Below are positions 6,712 through 16,238 of a DNA stretch of 28,691 nucleotides, piece by piece. The translations under genes were made by a program, and so were the position numbers. The stretch covers positions 1-28,691 of the forward strand of contig QAML01000050.1 in assembly GCA_003150315.1 (NCBI GenBank), given 5' to 3'. Each line of letters opens with the position of its first letter. Position 1 is the first letter of the stretch. This stretch comes from Prevotellaceae bacterium (lineage in GTDB: Bacteria; Bacteroidota; Bacteroidia; Bacteroidales; Bacteroidaceae). Under the pieces are notes generated by a model. It saw nothing but the letters and a program-made list of their open reading frames with translations, ran no database searches and was not told the origin of the DNA.

Positions 6712-8814
6712 TTATTTCTTTATGTATGCCTTGAAACCGTATATGTGATATACGTTGGCACCGTAGTTGTCCTTTTTCAAGGGCTGGTATCCAATTTTGT
6801 TGTTACCGCTGATTTTGGAGCCGTTTGACCATAGCTCCATTTCCATATCGTGGTCTTTGCCACTAACGCTGTCTTCGCGATATTCCAACATAAAGCCGTC
6901 CCTCATCAGACCGTCGTATATTTTCTTGTTGTAGCGTTTTGATTTCTGCCCGAAATCGTTGACAAGGTATGTCAGGCAGTATTTGTCCCAACCGCTTCCC
7001 GATTGCCTTACAACCAAAGAGTCGATGAACAAACAGCCACGCAGCTTGAATTCGCAATAGTTTACGCTGACATCAATGTCAACAGAGGTTTCGCGGTATT
7101 GTTTTATGAAATCGTCCCATACAAGGGCAGTCGTTGTTTTCCCCGTACCATAGCTGTCGCTGTATTCTGCGTTTGTGAACTCCAGCTCCGGCTTTTGTAT
7201 GTAGGCGGGCGCGAAAGGTTCTGCCACTCCGTAGGATGTATATGAACTGGCCAGCAGAAAGTCTGCGGCGTATGTGATGTAGGGCGCGATTTCGTAATCC
7301 TTGGGCGTTGCCTTCCATGAGGACGGCGTTATCTCCAGATCTTTTTTTTCAAAGTTCATCCATTGCGTGGATTGCGAGGTCGTTGCTCCGATGTTCCCTT
7401 GGTCGTCCTGTTCTTGCATAAGGGAGATTTTACTGTCAATCTCACCGTTTTTCAGGATAACCACCCCCCAGTCGCGTATCATTTTTATGTTTGCGTTGCC
7501 GTCGCGCTTGCATTCGGCATCGAATTTAAGTGAGTACGACATTGTGTTGTCGGAGAAAAACGCGCCGTCAAGCGTGTAGGTGTAGTCAACTTCGGCTTTT
7601 GCATACGGAACGGTCTCACCGTAGCGTATGTAGTTGCGGCTTTTCTTCATTGACGGCTTTAAGGAAAGGTCGAGGTCGGCCATGAGGAACGGGCGTATGT
7701 TAGCCCCATTTTTGCCGTCAGCGTAGATTATGAAGCTGTATTCAAGGTCGTCTTTCTCGTAAAGGGCATCTTTTGTCTTTATGAGGATTTCGCCCGAGCG
7801 TGTGTCGCAATGGTTGTACTTGGGCAGCCCTCCCTCCCGCGACAATACGCCGCAGTAAACGTTGTTTTCTACGGAAACCCTCTTTTCGCTTCCGTCTGCC
7901 GACACGATGATTTCATAGTGTGTGGCGGGCAGCGTTTGGGTGTTGCGGATTGTTACGGCTACTTCAACCGCGCCGTCTGTGCGTTCCTTTATGCCTGTAA
8001 TTTCCGGCGTTGCCATGCCGTAGAATACATTATGTTGCAGTTCTGTAAGCTCTGCGTATTCGTCGGCAAGCATTTTCACCCCTACACCAAGCACTTCGCC
8101 GCCTTTTACTTGCGAGATGCCAGTTGCGAAGATGTTTGCCCCGAGCTGAAACCACTTTTCGTCTCTCGCCAACTTTTCGTTTTTGTCAAGATACTCGAAA
8201 GCTTCTTTGAGAGGCTTGAACACTTTGCTGCCCCATTTCTTCTCGGCGTATTTGTCTGCAAAATCTATGAAAATGTCTATAAGCTTTCCTTTGTCAAATC
8301 CGCCCACAACTCCGCTCACTACGTCTCCAAGTGCCTTTGTGTTGCGTTTGGAAACGGCTTTTGAGGCGATGCCTTCTTCCGCCTTAATCTCCGCAAGTGT
8401 GATTTCGTCTTTGCCGGTGGCTTTGCTCAGGTAAAACTTTCCGTCTTTCTCGCATACGGTCGCCAAATTTCCGGGACGTCCGAAAGCCACAACGTTTCCG
8501 TCCTCGTCATACTCAATGAGAATTCCTTTTGATTGCTCCGACTTTGTGTCGTTCATATAATAGAGCGCGGTGCCCTGCGAGTAGTTTGCGTGTGCCATAA
8601 TGAACCTGCCGTTGTAATACATTCCCTCGTCCCAGCCGTTGGTTGTGTCTTGAACAGCGTAGTACGTGTTTTTGGCGAAACGGCTGTCGTCAACAACAGT
8701 TCCGCCTTTGTCAGGCTCGGAATTTGAGTCGCCACAGGAAGTAAGTGCGCCCAATGCTGCCGCAAATATTATGGTGAACAGCACGTGCAATTTTGAAGTG
8801 AAAAGCTTTTTCAT
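6712..8814 (-). CDS. Large hypothetical lipoprotein
   Basis: A 700-residue protein with a lipoprotein signal peptide: a basic N-terminus, a hydrophobic core and lipobox LTSC with the lipidated cysteine at 27. After the cysteine comes GDSNSEPDKGG, an acidic-polar start resembling lipoproteins that Bacteroidetes export to the cell surface. The middle holds a helical, charged segment (about 155-260, FIDFADKYAEKKWGSK onward). The C-terminal two thirds look beta-rich, with many alternating Tyr/Thr/Ser stretches. I recognise no catalytic motif and no named domain. It is the last gene of the string that begins with lysE, 39 bases after fmt, and is followed by a strong terminator. Its link to translation genes is probably positional only. 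Confidence 0.75.
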   Translation of the reverse strand: MKKLFTSKLHVLFTIIFAAALGALTSCGDSNSEPDKGGTVVDDSRFAKNTYYAVQDTTNGWDEGMYYNGRFIMAHANYSQGTALYYMNDTKSEQSKGILIEYDEDGNVVAFGRPGNLATVCEKDGKFYLSKATGKDEITLAEIKAEEGIASKAVSKRNTKALGDVVSGVVGGFDKGKLIDIFIDFADKYAEKKWGSKVFKPLKEAFEYLDKNEKLARDEKWFQLGANIFATGISQVKGGEVLGVGVKMLADEYAELTELQHNVFYGMATPEITGIKERTDGAVEVAVTIRNTQTLPATHYEIIVSADGSEKRVSVENNVYCGVLSREGGLPKYNHCDTRSGEILIKTKDALYEKDDLEYSFIIYADGKNGANIRPFLMADLDLSLKPSMKKSRNYIRYGETVPYAKAEVDYTYTLDGAFFSDNTMSYSLKFDAECKRDGNANIKMIRDWGVVILKNGEIDSKISLMQEQDDQGNIGATTSQSTQWMNFEKKDLEITPSSWKATPKDYEIAPYITYAADFLLASSYTSYGVAEPFAPAYIQKPELEFTNAEYSDSYGTGKTTTALVWDDFIKQYRETSVDIDVSVNYCEFKLRGCLFIDSLVVRQSGSGWDKYCLTYLVNDFGQKSKRYNKKIYDGLMRDGFMLEYREDSVSGKDHDMEMELWSNGSKISGNNKIGYQPLKKDNYGANVYHIYGFKAYIKK

Positions 8815-8853
8815 GATTAATGGTTTTACAGGTGGGTGATGTTGTTGTGGAAA

Positions 8854-9825
8854 TTACAAAAGTTTCAGGTCTTCGGGCGAATGGAAACCGTTAAGGAACA
8901 CGTTTGCCGCCATGCGCTTTTTGCCGGATAGCTGAAGCTCCAGAATGTCTATGTAGCCGTCTTTCGCGGCAATGTACAGGTGCTTTTTGTTTTCAGCCAC
9001 CACAAACGTGCCAGCGGCTTGCGAGGGCTGCTTGTCAACAAGGCGTGCGCCGTATATCTTCATTGTGTATTTCGTGCCATGGTGTTCCACTTCGGTCCAG
9101 GCGGTTGGGTGGGGGGCAAGTCCGCGTATGAAGTTGTGTATCTCGGTTGCGCTTTTGTTCCAGTCTATTTTGCAGGTCTCTGTGAATATTTTCGGGGCAG
9201 GCAGAAGTTCTCCGTCCACTTTTATTTCGGATTGCGGAATGCTTTTAACCGTTCCGTCAATGACCGCGTCAACAGTCTTAAGCAGCAAGTCCGCTCCCAC
9301 GGTCATCAGTTCGTCATACAGTTCTCCGGCTGTCTCTTCCGGTCCTATTTCCACGCTTTGCTGCATGGCTATGTTGCCTGTGTCTATGTCGTGTCGCAGG
9401 AAGAAAGTGGTTACTCCGCTTTTTGTATCGCCGTTCATCACTGCCAGGTTTATTGGTGCGGCACCACGGTATTGCGGCAGCAGGGATGCGTGCAGATTCA
9501 GGGTTCCGAAACGGGGCATTGACCATACGGCTTCGGGCAGCATGCGGAAAGCCACAACAATTTGCAGGTCGGCTTTGAGGTTGCGAAGCTCGTTGATGAA
9601 GTTCTCGTCCTTAAGTTTCTCCGGTTGAAGCAAAGGCAGGTTTTGGGAAAGTGCGTATTCTTTCACGGCAGAGGGAACGAGGGTGTTGCGATGCCTGCCA
9701 ACGGGTTTGTCAACGGCTGTTATTACGCCCACAACATTATATCCGCCCTCGACAAGGGCTTTGAGCGACCCTACGGCAAATTCGGGAGTGCCCATGAAAA
9801 CTATGCGCAAATCTTTCTTGTTCAT
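8854..9825 (-). CDS. fmt: Methionyl-tRNA formyltransferase
   Basis: A 323-residue cytosolic enzyme that formylates Met-tRNA(fMet) using 10-formyl-tetrahydrofolate. The N-terminal Rossmann-type domain starts RIVFMGTPEFAV (7-18). The active-site triad is present: N110, H112 (in LNLHASLLPQYRGAAP) and D147 (HDIDTG). The C-terminal OB-like tRNA-binding domain begins near 210. Length is typical (about 315-325). It lies 18 bases downstream of the ClC gene and 39 bases upstream of the lipoprotein gene. Peptide deformylase, its usual partner in many bacteria, is not in this window. Confidence 0.97.
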   Translation of the reverse strand: MNKKDLRIVFMGTPEFAVGSLKALVEGGYNVVGVITAVDKPVGRHRNTLVPSAVKEYALSQNLPLLQPEKLKDENFINELRNLKADLQIVVAFRMLPEAVWSMPRFGTLNLHASLLPQYRGAAPINLAVMNGDTKSGVTTFFLRHDIDTGNIAMQQSVEIGPEETAGELYDELMTVGADLLLKTVDAVIDGTVKSIPQSEIKVDGELLPAPKIFTETCKIDWNKSATEIHNFIRGLAPHPTAWTEVEHHGTKYTMKIYGARLVDKQPSQAAGTFVVAENKKHLYIAAKDGYIDILELQLSGKKRMAANVFLNGFHSPEDLKLL

Positions 9826-9843
9826 AAAAATGAATTATAGCTT

Positions 9844-11643
9844 TTATTCTTCGGAATAGTCCACCATGACCTGACGATACATGGCATATAGTTTTGTGCG
9901 TGTTATGAATCCCACGTATTCTCCACGGTTGTTGACCACGGGAAGAGTGTCGGCGTGCGTCCGCTCCATGGTTTCCATAACCACGGTTACCGGATCTTCA
10001 ATGCTAAGTCTTGCCGGCGGTTCTTCCATAAGCTGTGCGGCTGTGAACTGTTCGTATAGCTCCTGGCGGAAAAGCACTTTGCGGATTTTTGAAAGGTCAA
10101 TCACTCCGAGCAGATGGTTCGAACCGTCGGTAACGGGGAATACGTTCACTTTTTCGCGTGCAATGATGAAGACCAATCTGCCGAGTTTCATGTCGGGCGG
10201 CACACGTGTGTCGTGCTTTTCGAGTATTGAGTCGATGCTCATCAGAGTAAGCGCGGCTTTGTCCTTATGGTGTGTTACGAGTTGCCCTTTCTTTGCAAGC
10301 CGTGTGGCATATACGCTGTTGGGTTCGAAGATTATGATTACAAGATAAGACACAAGCGACACTATCATAAGCGGAGCGAAAAGAAGATAGCCGCCTGTGA
10401 GTTCGGCAATGAGGAACATGCTTGTGAGCGGAGCGTGCATTACGGCACTCATGATGCCCGCCATGCCGAGAAGAGCGTAATTCTTTTCGGGAACATAGAC
10501 TCCGAGGTTGTGCATGTTCCAAAATCTGGAGAACACGAAGCCGCTTATACAGCCCAAAAACAAACAGGGCGCGAAAATACCGCCGCATCCGCCGCCACCA
10601 TTGGTAGCCGAAGATGCAATAACCTTACACAAAATGATAAGTCCGAGGTATAGCAGCAGCTTTTCGGGGTCGCCGTAAAAAAGTGAGTTGTTCATGACTC
10701 CTTCCCAGTCTTCCATTCCCTTTCCGTTGAGCAAAAGGGTTATCGTGTGATAGCCTTCGCCGTAGAGAGGAGGGAACAGATATATGAGAAGGCTCAATGT
10801 TATTCCGCCGAGAGCCAGTTTGGCGTACATGCCTTTGACTTTGTGGAAAACATCTTCGCATTTGTTCATCATGCGAGTGAAATAAAGCGAAATGAATCCG
10901 CAGAAAAGTCCCAGCAAAATGGACGTTGGCACGCGCTCAATGGTAAATGCGTTTTCGAGACTGAAGTTGAATTCCGAACTTGTGCCCGTAAAAATGTACA
11001 TCATTACGGAAGCGGTGATGCTCGAAACAAGCAAGGGAATGAGCGAAGCCATCGTGAGGTCTATCATAAGCACCTCGAGAGTAAAGACAACGCCTGCAAT
11101 CGGGGCTTTGAATATTCCGGCAATTGCGCCGCTTGCTCCGGCACCGAGGAGAACCATTATGGATTTGTGGTCGAGCTTGAAAAATTGCCCGAGGTTTGAC
11201 CCTATGGCGGAACCGGTTAATACTATCGGCGATTCAGCTCCTACCGATCCGCCGAAACCAATAGTTATTCCGCTGGCAATGAGACTGGACCAGCAGTTGT
11301 GCTTTTTCAAATGACTTTGGCGGCGCGAAATGGCGTATAGAATGCGTGTTACACCGTGGCTGATATTATCGCGCACCACATATTTAATGAAGAGAGCCGT
11401 GAGAAAGATTCCCACAACCGGATAAACAAGGAAGAGCCAGTTGGCGTTAGTTATGTCAAAGCCGGCAGTGAGTAAAGATTGAATCCAGGCAATGAATCTT
11501 CGCAGGAAGTAGGCAGCACATGCCGTGAATATGCCGATAAAGAAGCTCAACACAAGCACAAACTGCTGCTGCGACAGATGTTTTTCGCGCCATTTGTTTA
11601 TGAAATGCGAAATAGAACTTTGTGTTTGTGCGGAGGTCGGCAT
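9844..11643 (-). CDS. ClC-family chloride channel/transporter with CBS pair
   Basis: A 599-residue membrane protein of the ClC family: about 18 membrane helices (30-450) followed by two CBS domains (about 473-525 and 540-592). The selectivity-filter region GSVGAESP carries the gating glutamate at 137, GGGGCGGIFAP is conserved, and KAPIAGVVFTLEV is the helix after the pore. Two positions deviate from E. coli ClC. The serine-containing GSGIP motif is replaced by SHGVT (95-99). The internal proton-transfer glutamate (E203 in E. coli) aligns with V191, as it does in channel-type ClCs. CBS domains usually bind adenine nucleotides. It lies 4 bases downstream of tsaC and 18 bases upstream of fmt. 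Whether it is a channel or a proton exchanger is undecided. Confidence 0.93.
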   Translation of the reverse strand: MPTSAQTQSSISHFINKWREKHLSQQQFVLVLSFFIGIFTACAAYFLRRFIAWIQSLLTAGFDITNANWLFLVYPVVGIFLTALFIKYVVRDNISHGVTRILYAISRRQSHLKKHNCWSSLIASGITIGFGGSVGAESPIVLTGSAIGSNLGQFFKLDHKSIMVLLGAGASGAIAGIFKAPIAGVVFTLEVLMIDLTMASLIPLLVSSITASVMMYIFTGTSSEFNFSLENAFTIERVPTSILLGLFCGFISLYFTRMMNKCEDVFHKVKGMYAKLALGGITLSLLIYLFPPLYGEGYHTITLLLNGKGMEDWEGVMNNSLFYGDPEKLLLYLGLIILCKVIASSATNGGGGCGGIFAPCLFLGCISGFVFSRFWNMHNLGVYVPEKNYALLGMAGIMSAVMHAPLTSMFLIAELTGGYLLFAPLMIVSLVSYLVIIIFEPNSVYATRLAKKGQLVTHHKDKAALTLMSIDSILEKHDTRVPPDMKLGRLVFIIAREKVNVFPVTDGSNHLLGVIDLSKIRKVLFRQELYEQFTAAQLMEEPPARLSIEDPVTVVMETMERTHADTLPVVNNRGEYVGFITRTKLYAMYRQVMVDYSEE

Positions 11644-11647
11644 GGTT

Positions 11648-12244
11648 TTATCTTATGACTTTTACTTCGCCCGAAACTCCGAGCTTTATGATAGACGAAG
11701 GGGTTTGGGGCGCATTTTCATCGCGACGGCTTGTGCACACATAGTCCACAGCTTCAAGAATCTCCGGGCTGATGTCTGCAAAAGTCTTCGGCGACGGTTC
11801 GCCGCTAATGTTGGCAGATGTGGAAACAAGTGCTTTTTTGAAACGGCGGCACAGTTCGCGGCTGAAAGGCTCTGCCGTAACTCTTATGGCTATACTTCCG
11901 TCTTCGGCAATGAGGTTGGGCGCAAGATTGCGGGCGTTATCGTATATAATTGTAAGGGGTTTGTCTGCCACTTCTATGAGTTGCCACGCCACTTCGGGCA
12001 CTTCTTTTACGTAAAACTCCACTTTGGCTTCCGAATCTACGAGAGTAATCAGAGCTTTCGAGTCATCGCGGCGTTTTATTTCATATATTCTTCGCACGGC
12101 ATCGGCATTCGTGGCATCGCATCCCAGTCCCCAAATGGTATCTGTGGGATATGCAATGATTCCTCCGCGATTCATTACGTCTATTGCCTGACGTATGTCG
12201 TCGGCAAACTGATTTATGTCGGAATTATTGTTCTTGCTGTCCAT
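11648..12244 (-). CDS. tsaC: Threonylcarbamoyl-AMP synthase (Sua5/YrdC/YciO family)
   Basis: 198 residues covering a single YrdC-like domain. TsaC makes threonylcarbamoyl-AMP from threonine, bicarbonate and ATP, the first step of the t6A modification at position 37 of tRNAs reading ANN codons. Family signatures are RGGIIAYPTDTIWGLGCD, the KRRDDSKAL loop, and STSANISGEPSP. The C-terminal Sua5 domain of longer homologues is absent, so this is the short TsaC form. The paralogue YciO is possible, but the KR and SxxN elements fit TsaC. It lies 15 bases after prfC and 4 before the ClC gene, so co-transcription is very likely. Confidence 0.9.
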   Translation of the reverse strand: MDSKNNNSDINQFADDIRQAIDVMNRGGIIAYPTDTIWGLGCDATNADAVRRIYEIKRRDDSKALITLVDSEAKVEFYVKEVPEVAWQLIEVADKPLTIIYDNARNLAPNLIAEDGSIAIRVTAEPFSRELCRRFKKALVSTSANISGEPSPKTFADISPEILEAVDYVCTSRRDENAPQTPSSIIKLGVSGEVKVIR

Positions 12245-12259
12245 ATTATATGCCGTTCG

Positions 12260-13825
12260 TTAGAATTCGGAAGTGAAATGGAATTTGATATTCTTGAAAT
12301 CCTGCTGCGCCATTTGCAGAACGTATGAACTGTCTGCGAGAAAAACTTCACGACCTTCGCGATCGTGTGCCATATATTGGTATTTGCGGCGACGGAAATC
12401 GTCAAGCTCGTCCTTATCTTCGCTTTCAATCCAACAAGCTTTGTAAAGCGACACCGGTTCCCACCTGCATTTTGCATTATATTCGTTCTCGAGACGATAT
12501 TGTATGACTTCGAATTGCAGTTGTCCCACTGTGCCGATAATTTTCCGCCCGTTAAACTGACTGACAAAGAGTTGCGCCACGCCTTCATCCATTAGTTGCT
12601 CAATGCCTTTGTTTAGTTGTTTGCTCTTCATGGGATCGGCGTTTTCTATGTACTTAAACATTTCCGGCGAAAAGCTCGGAAGTCCTTTGAAATGCAGTTG
12701 CTCGCCTTCGGTAAGGGTATCTCCGATTTTGAAAACCCCGTTGTCGGGAAGTCCTACTATATCTCCTGCGAAAGCTTCGTCAACTGTGCTTTTTCTTTGT
12801 GCCATAAATTGCGCGGGAGACGAGAATCGCATGGTTTTTCCCTGTCTTACGTGAAGGTAAGGGGTATTTCTTACGAATTTACCGCTACATATTTTGCAAA
12901 AAGCTATACAAGAGCGGTGATTAGGGTCGATATTCGCAGTAATTTTGAAGACAAATCCCGTAAACTTCGGCTCTTCGGGTTTAACGAGTCTTTCTTCCGC
13001 CTGAACAGGTTGGGGAGACGGTGCAATTTCTACGAAACAATCGAGAAGTTCCTTGACACCGAAATTGTTTAGAGCCGAACCGAAGAAAACAGGAGCCACT
13101 TCGGCTTTGAGATAATCCTCGCGATTGAATTCGGAATAGACTCCGTTCACAAGTTCCAGATCGTTGCGCAGTTGTTCTGCATCCTTTTCGCCAACATGTT
13201 TCTCAAGGTCGCTGCTGTTTATGTCAACTTCAACCTTTTGAGTAACCTTTTGTTTGTCAGGTGCGAAAAGATTCAGATTATTCTCATATATATTATATAC
13301 TCCTTTGAAATTAAATCCCTGGTTAATGGGCCATGAAAGCGGACGAACCTTTATTTGCAGTTCTTCTTCAAGTTCGTCGAGCAGACTAAAGGCATCTTTT
13401 CCTTCGCGGTCCATTTTGTTTACGAATATGATTACCGGAGTGTTTCTCATACGGCACACATTCATCAACTTTCGTGTCTGCGCTTCCACGCCTTTTGCCG
13501 AATCCACAACGATAATTGCGCTGTCCACGGCGGTAAGAGTTCTGAACGTATCTTCTGCAAAGTCTTGGTGTCCCGGCGTGTCCAATATGTTTACTTTATA
13601 GTCGCGATAGTCAAACTCCATAACGGATGTCGTAACAGAAATTCCGCGTTGGCGTTCAATATCCATCCAATCTGATGTGGCGGTTTTGCGTATTTTGTTG
13701 CTCTTCACTGCGCCGGCAACCTGAATTTGTCCGCCGAAAAGCAGAAATTTCTCGGTAAGTGTTGTCTTACCTGCATCAGGGTGTGAAATTATCGCGAAAG
13801 TGCGTCGTCTTTGTATCTCGTTCAT
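12260..13825 (-). CDS. prfC: Peptide chain release factor 3
   Basis: A 521-residue translational GTPase that removes RF1/RF2 from the ribosome after peptide release. The G-domain motifs are all seen: SHPDAGKTT (P-loop, 14-22), DTPGHQDF (G3) and NKMDRE (G4). They are followed by the RF3-typical domains II and III ([40 protein letters not shown]). Length is close to that of the E. coli protein (529). EF-G and EF-Tu are excluded by the domain layout and these RF3-specific segments. The start codon overlaps the stop of rfbD by 4 bases (ATGA), which suggests translational coupling. Confidence 0.96.
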   Translation of the reverse strand: MNEIQRRRTFAIISHPDAGKTTLTEKFLLFGGQIQVAGAVKSNKIRKTATSDWMDIERQRGISVTTSVMEFDYRDYKVNILDTPGHQDFAEDTFRTLTAVDSAIIVVDSAKGVEAQTRKLMNVCRMRNTPVIIFVNKMDREGKDAFSLLDELEEELQIKVRPLSWPINQGFNFKGVYNIYENNLNLFAPDKQKVTQKVEVDINSSDLEKHVGEKDAEQLRNDLELVNGVYSEFNREDYLKAEVAPVFFGSALNNFGVKELLDCFVEIAPSPQPVQAEERLVKPEEPKFTGFVFKITANIDPNHRSCIAFCKICSGKFVRNTPYLHVRQGKTMRFSSPAQFMAQRKSTVDEAFAGDIVGLPDNGVFKIGDTLTEGEQLHFKGLPSFSPEMFKYIENADPMKSKQLNKGIEQLMDEGVAQLFVSQFNGRKIIGTVGQLQFEVIQYRLENEYNAKCRWEPVSLYKACWIESEDKDELDDFRRRKYQYMAHDREGREVFLADSSYVLQMAQQDFKNIKFHFTSEF

Positions 13826-14706
13826 TGGTTGTTTTCCTGTTTAAGCAATATGTCCACGCATTCTTTTACGCTGTCCGCCCAATATGGTATTTCTATGTCG
13901 AAAGTTTTTTTGATTTTTGTCTTGTCGAGCACGCTGTAATGTGGGCGTGTGGCGGGCGTGGGATAGTCGGAAGTGTGCAGGGGGGAGACTTTGCAGTTGT
14001 CTATTCCTGCGTATTTATGAATCATTTTGGTGAAATCGTACCATGAAGCCACACCTTCATCGGTGAAATGGTAAACTCCCGGCACAACACCCTTTGCGAG
14101 AATCTGCATTATGGCTCGTGCAAGGTCGCGAGCGTAAGTGGGCGTGCCTATCTGATCGAAAACAACACCAAGTTTGTCTCTTTCGCGTCCGAGTTTAATC
14201 ATTGTTTTCACGAAGTTGTGTCCGAACGAAGAGTAGAGCCATGCCGTGCGGATAACCACCGTGTTCTTACATTTTTTCTGCGCCGAAATTTCTCCTGCAA
14301 GCTTAGTGCGTCCGTAAGCAGAGGTTGGCGCGGTGGCGCAGTCCTCGTTTATGGGTTCGAAAGCGTTTCCGGGAAACACATAGTCTGTGGAAATTTGCAC
14401 AAGAGCTCCTCCGCGTTTTCCTATTGCCACGGCAAGATTTGCGGGAGCCTCGCTGTTTATTTTAGCAGCCTTTTGTTCTTCGTTTTCCGCCTTGTCCACG
14501 GCGGTATATGCGGCACAATTTATTATTGCGTCCACTTTGTTTTGCTCCACAAAGGCGTTCACGGCTTCGGCGTTACAGATGTCGAGTTCTGCAACATCGG
14601 TGAACAAATACTCAAATTGCGGAAAGTTTTCCGACATAAGGCGCAGTTCGTTGCCCAGTTGCCCGTTTGCGCCTGTTACAAGTATCTTTTTTATATCCAT
14701 TTGCAT
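13822..14706 (-). CDS. rfbD: dTDP-4-dehydrorhamnose reductase
   Basis: A 294-residue short-chain dehydrogenase of the RmlD/RfbD group, which makes dTDP-L-rhamnose with NADPH in the last step of that sugar-nucleotide pathway. The Rossmann motif GANGQLG is at 12-18, a TDYVF block is near 107-111, and the catalytic YxxxK is Y131/K135 ([11 protein letters not shown]). The rest of the pathway (rfbA, rfbB, rfbC) is not in the window. Placement directly ahead of prfC with a 4-base overlap implies a housekeeping role and not membership of a capsule locus. A second methionine at residue 3 is an equally possible start. Confidence 0.95.
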   Translation of the reverse strand: MQMDIKKILVTGANGQLGNELRLMSENFPQFEYLFTDVAELDICNAEAVNAFVEQNKVDAIINCAAYTAVDKAENEEQKAAKINSEAPANLAVAIGKRGGALVQISTDYVFPGNAFEPINEDCATAPTSAYGRTKLAGEISAQKKCKNTVVIRTAWLYSSFGHNFVKTMIKLGRERDKLGVVFDQIGTPTYARDLARAIMQILAKGVVPGVYHFTDEGVASWYDFTKMIHKYAGIDNCKVSPLHTSDYPTPATRPHYSVLDKTKIKKTFDIEIPYWADSVKECVDILLKQENNQ

Positions 14707-14747
14707 ATTCGCGTTTTCTGTTGTTTGTGTCAGGAATTTCCGTTTGC

Positions 14748-15293
14748 TCAGTCAAAGCTCAGCGGTTCCTTTTTGTTTTGCTTGTAATAAGCCGCGAGCA
14801 TTGCCATTACGCTTGAAATTTCTTTTGCAGCCGTTTCCGTGCCTTCCGAAACGGGCTTTTTTGCCATTCTCAGCATCATCACTCCGTAAAGGGCGTTAAA
14901 GCACACTTCTATGTCGCTCAAAGTGCTGCCGTTTCCCTTTTTGCGCAGTTCCATGATGTCGGGAAGTGCGTGGAAGTATGCGGAGTGATATTTTGCATAG
15001 CCGTGGCTTTCCAAAAGGTGTTGCGACAATTCCGAAAGTTCAGCCACAATGTTTTTGTTTATCTGCAGATGCCCTTTCTCTTTCACCCCTTCCGAGCGCA
15101 TCATGGCGCAAAGTTGTGCATACCATTGCGACATTTTCGCCGCTTTTGCCTCGTCGAGTTTGAACATAGGCACATATTCGCGGGCTATCCGCTCCTCGTT
15201 GCATGCGTAAGCGCGTATGGTGTCCTCCACCTGCCACATATACAGCAGATATTCGGCTATGTTCTCCTGTCTTAGTTTTTCTGCTATGAACAT
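14748..15293 (-). CDS. DUF4924 family protein
   Basis: A 181-residue soluble, helical protein beginning MFIAEKLRQENIAEYLLYMWQVEDTIRA, which I recognise as the Bacteroidetes-specific DUF4924 family of unknown function. Other conserved-looking segments are GHLQINKNIVAELSELSQHLL and FNALYGVMMLRMAKK. The frame stays open to 15368, but that extension would overlap the end of the upstream exporter gene by about 60 bases. The start at 15293 leaves a 13-base gap and gives the family's usual N-terminus. It is the second gene of the operon, 41 bases before rfbD. No signal peptide or metal-binding motif is visible. Confidence 0.85.
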   Translation of the reverse strand: MFIAEKLRQENIAEYLLYMWQVEDTIRAYACNEERIAREYVPMFKLDEAKAAKMSQWYAQLCAMMRSEGVKEKGHLQINKNIVAELSELSQHLLESHGYAKYHSAYFHALPDIMELRKKGNGSTLSDIEVCFNALYGVMMLRMAKKPVSEGTETAAKEISSVMAMLAAYYKQNKKEPLSFD

Positions 15294-15306
15294 GATGTAT
15301 GGAAAG

Positions 15307-15999
15307 TTAGTGCAATGCCGGGTTGTGAAGTCCGGTAAGCGTGAATACAAATCCGGCAATCGAAGCAAGGATTACTATAATGCCTATGGTGTGGTTAAGA
15401 ATCTTCACACCTTTCACCTCAAAGCGTGTGCGCACCTTGTTTATAATATATGTAAGCAGCACCCACCATATTATTGCACCGCCCACTATCGAAGCGTATC
15501 CCACACCCTGTTCCACGGGGTGGTTGGGGATTATGAACGCAAATCGGGCAAAGAGTGCAATGAACAGGAATATTATCAGCGGGTTGGAGAGCGTCAGCAG
15601 GAATGAGGTAACAAAATTGTGCACCAACGTACCCTTTTTCTTGGGCACGGGTCGAAAGCTTTTTCGCGGGTTGCTGCGATATGTCATGATTCCGAACACC
15701 AGCAGCATTGCGCTGCCTATCAGCTGAAGGATGAACATGTTTCTTTCGTTGGTTATGAAGTCCATCACGAAGCTCATTCCGAATCCTGTGATGAGCGCAT
15801 ATATAATGTCGCTCAGTGCAGCCCCGAATCCTGTTACCAATCCGTAGAAACGCCCTTTGTTCAAGGTGCGTTGCAGACACAAAACGCCCACCGGTCCCAT
15901 GGGGGCGGAGGCTATTATGCCTATGAACACTCCTTTTACGAGGATTTCTAATGTACTTATCGGTTCTATAGGAAGCATACTAATTTGCAAAGTTGGCAT
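15307..15999 (-). CDS. LysE/RhtB-family exporter
   Basis: A 230-residue membrane protein with six hydrophobic segments. The LysE-family signature near the N-terminus reads GIIASAPMGPVGVLCLQRTLNKGR. LysE/RhtB proteins export amino acids or similar small metabolites; the substrate here is unknown. LSNPLIIFLFIALFARF in the middle is the second typical motif. An alternative start at residue 8 (15978) gives MLPIEPISTLEILVKG, closer to the usual length before the first helix. An AACTTTGC sequence on the minus strand, resembling a degenerate -7 element, overlaps codons 2-5 of the longer reading, so the shorter start is quite possible. This is the first gene of the eight-gene minus-strand string. Confidence 0.85.
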   Translation of the reverse strand: MPTLQISMLPIEPISTLEILVKGVFIGIIASAPMGPVGVLCLQRTLNKGRFYGLVTGFGAALSDIIYALITGFGMSFVMDFITNERNMFILQLIGSAMLLVFGIMTYRSNPRKSFRPVPKKKGTLVHNFVTSFLLTLSNPLIIFLFIALFARFAFIIPNHPVEQGVGYASIVGGAIIWWVLLTYIINKVRTRFEVKGVKILNHTIGIIVILASIAGFVFTLTGLHNPALH

Positions 16000-16238
16000 T
16001 TTTTATTAGAAATACGAAATTATGGACTATAAAAATGCCTTGCGAATGGCGTAATAAGCTTAATAAGCAAATAGCGGTTTACTAATGCGGCAGTCTTTGA
16101 CGTTGGGCGGCTCCATTGGCTGCGGATGCGCGGTGCAAGGCGTTGCGGAGTTGAAGTAATGTTTACTGTGGAGAATACAACCTGCATGTCGCTCAAACAG
16201 GTTGTATTTAGACCCGAAAAACAGGGAATTTTTGTACG
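16000..16238. other. Divergent intergenic region between exporter and glucokinase genes
   Basis: No supported gene; short ORFs here have no recognisable composition. The stretch 16085-16155 is GC-rich compared with its AT-rich surroundings. AATACAACCTG (16174-16184) and CAGGTTGTATT (16198-16208) form a perfect 11-base inverted repeat with a 13-base spacer. It could be a hairpin or an operator, and no T-run follows it. TACGTTTG at 16235-16242 matches the -7 consensus but overlaps the start of repeat copy 2. Confidence 0.45.
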
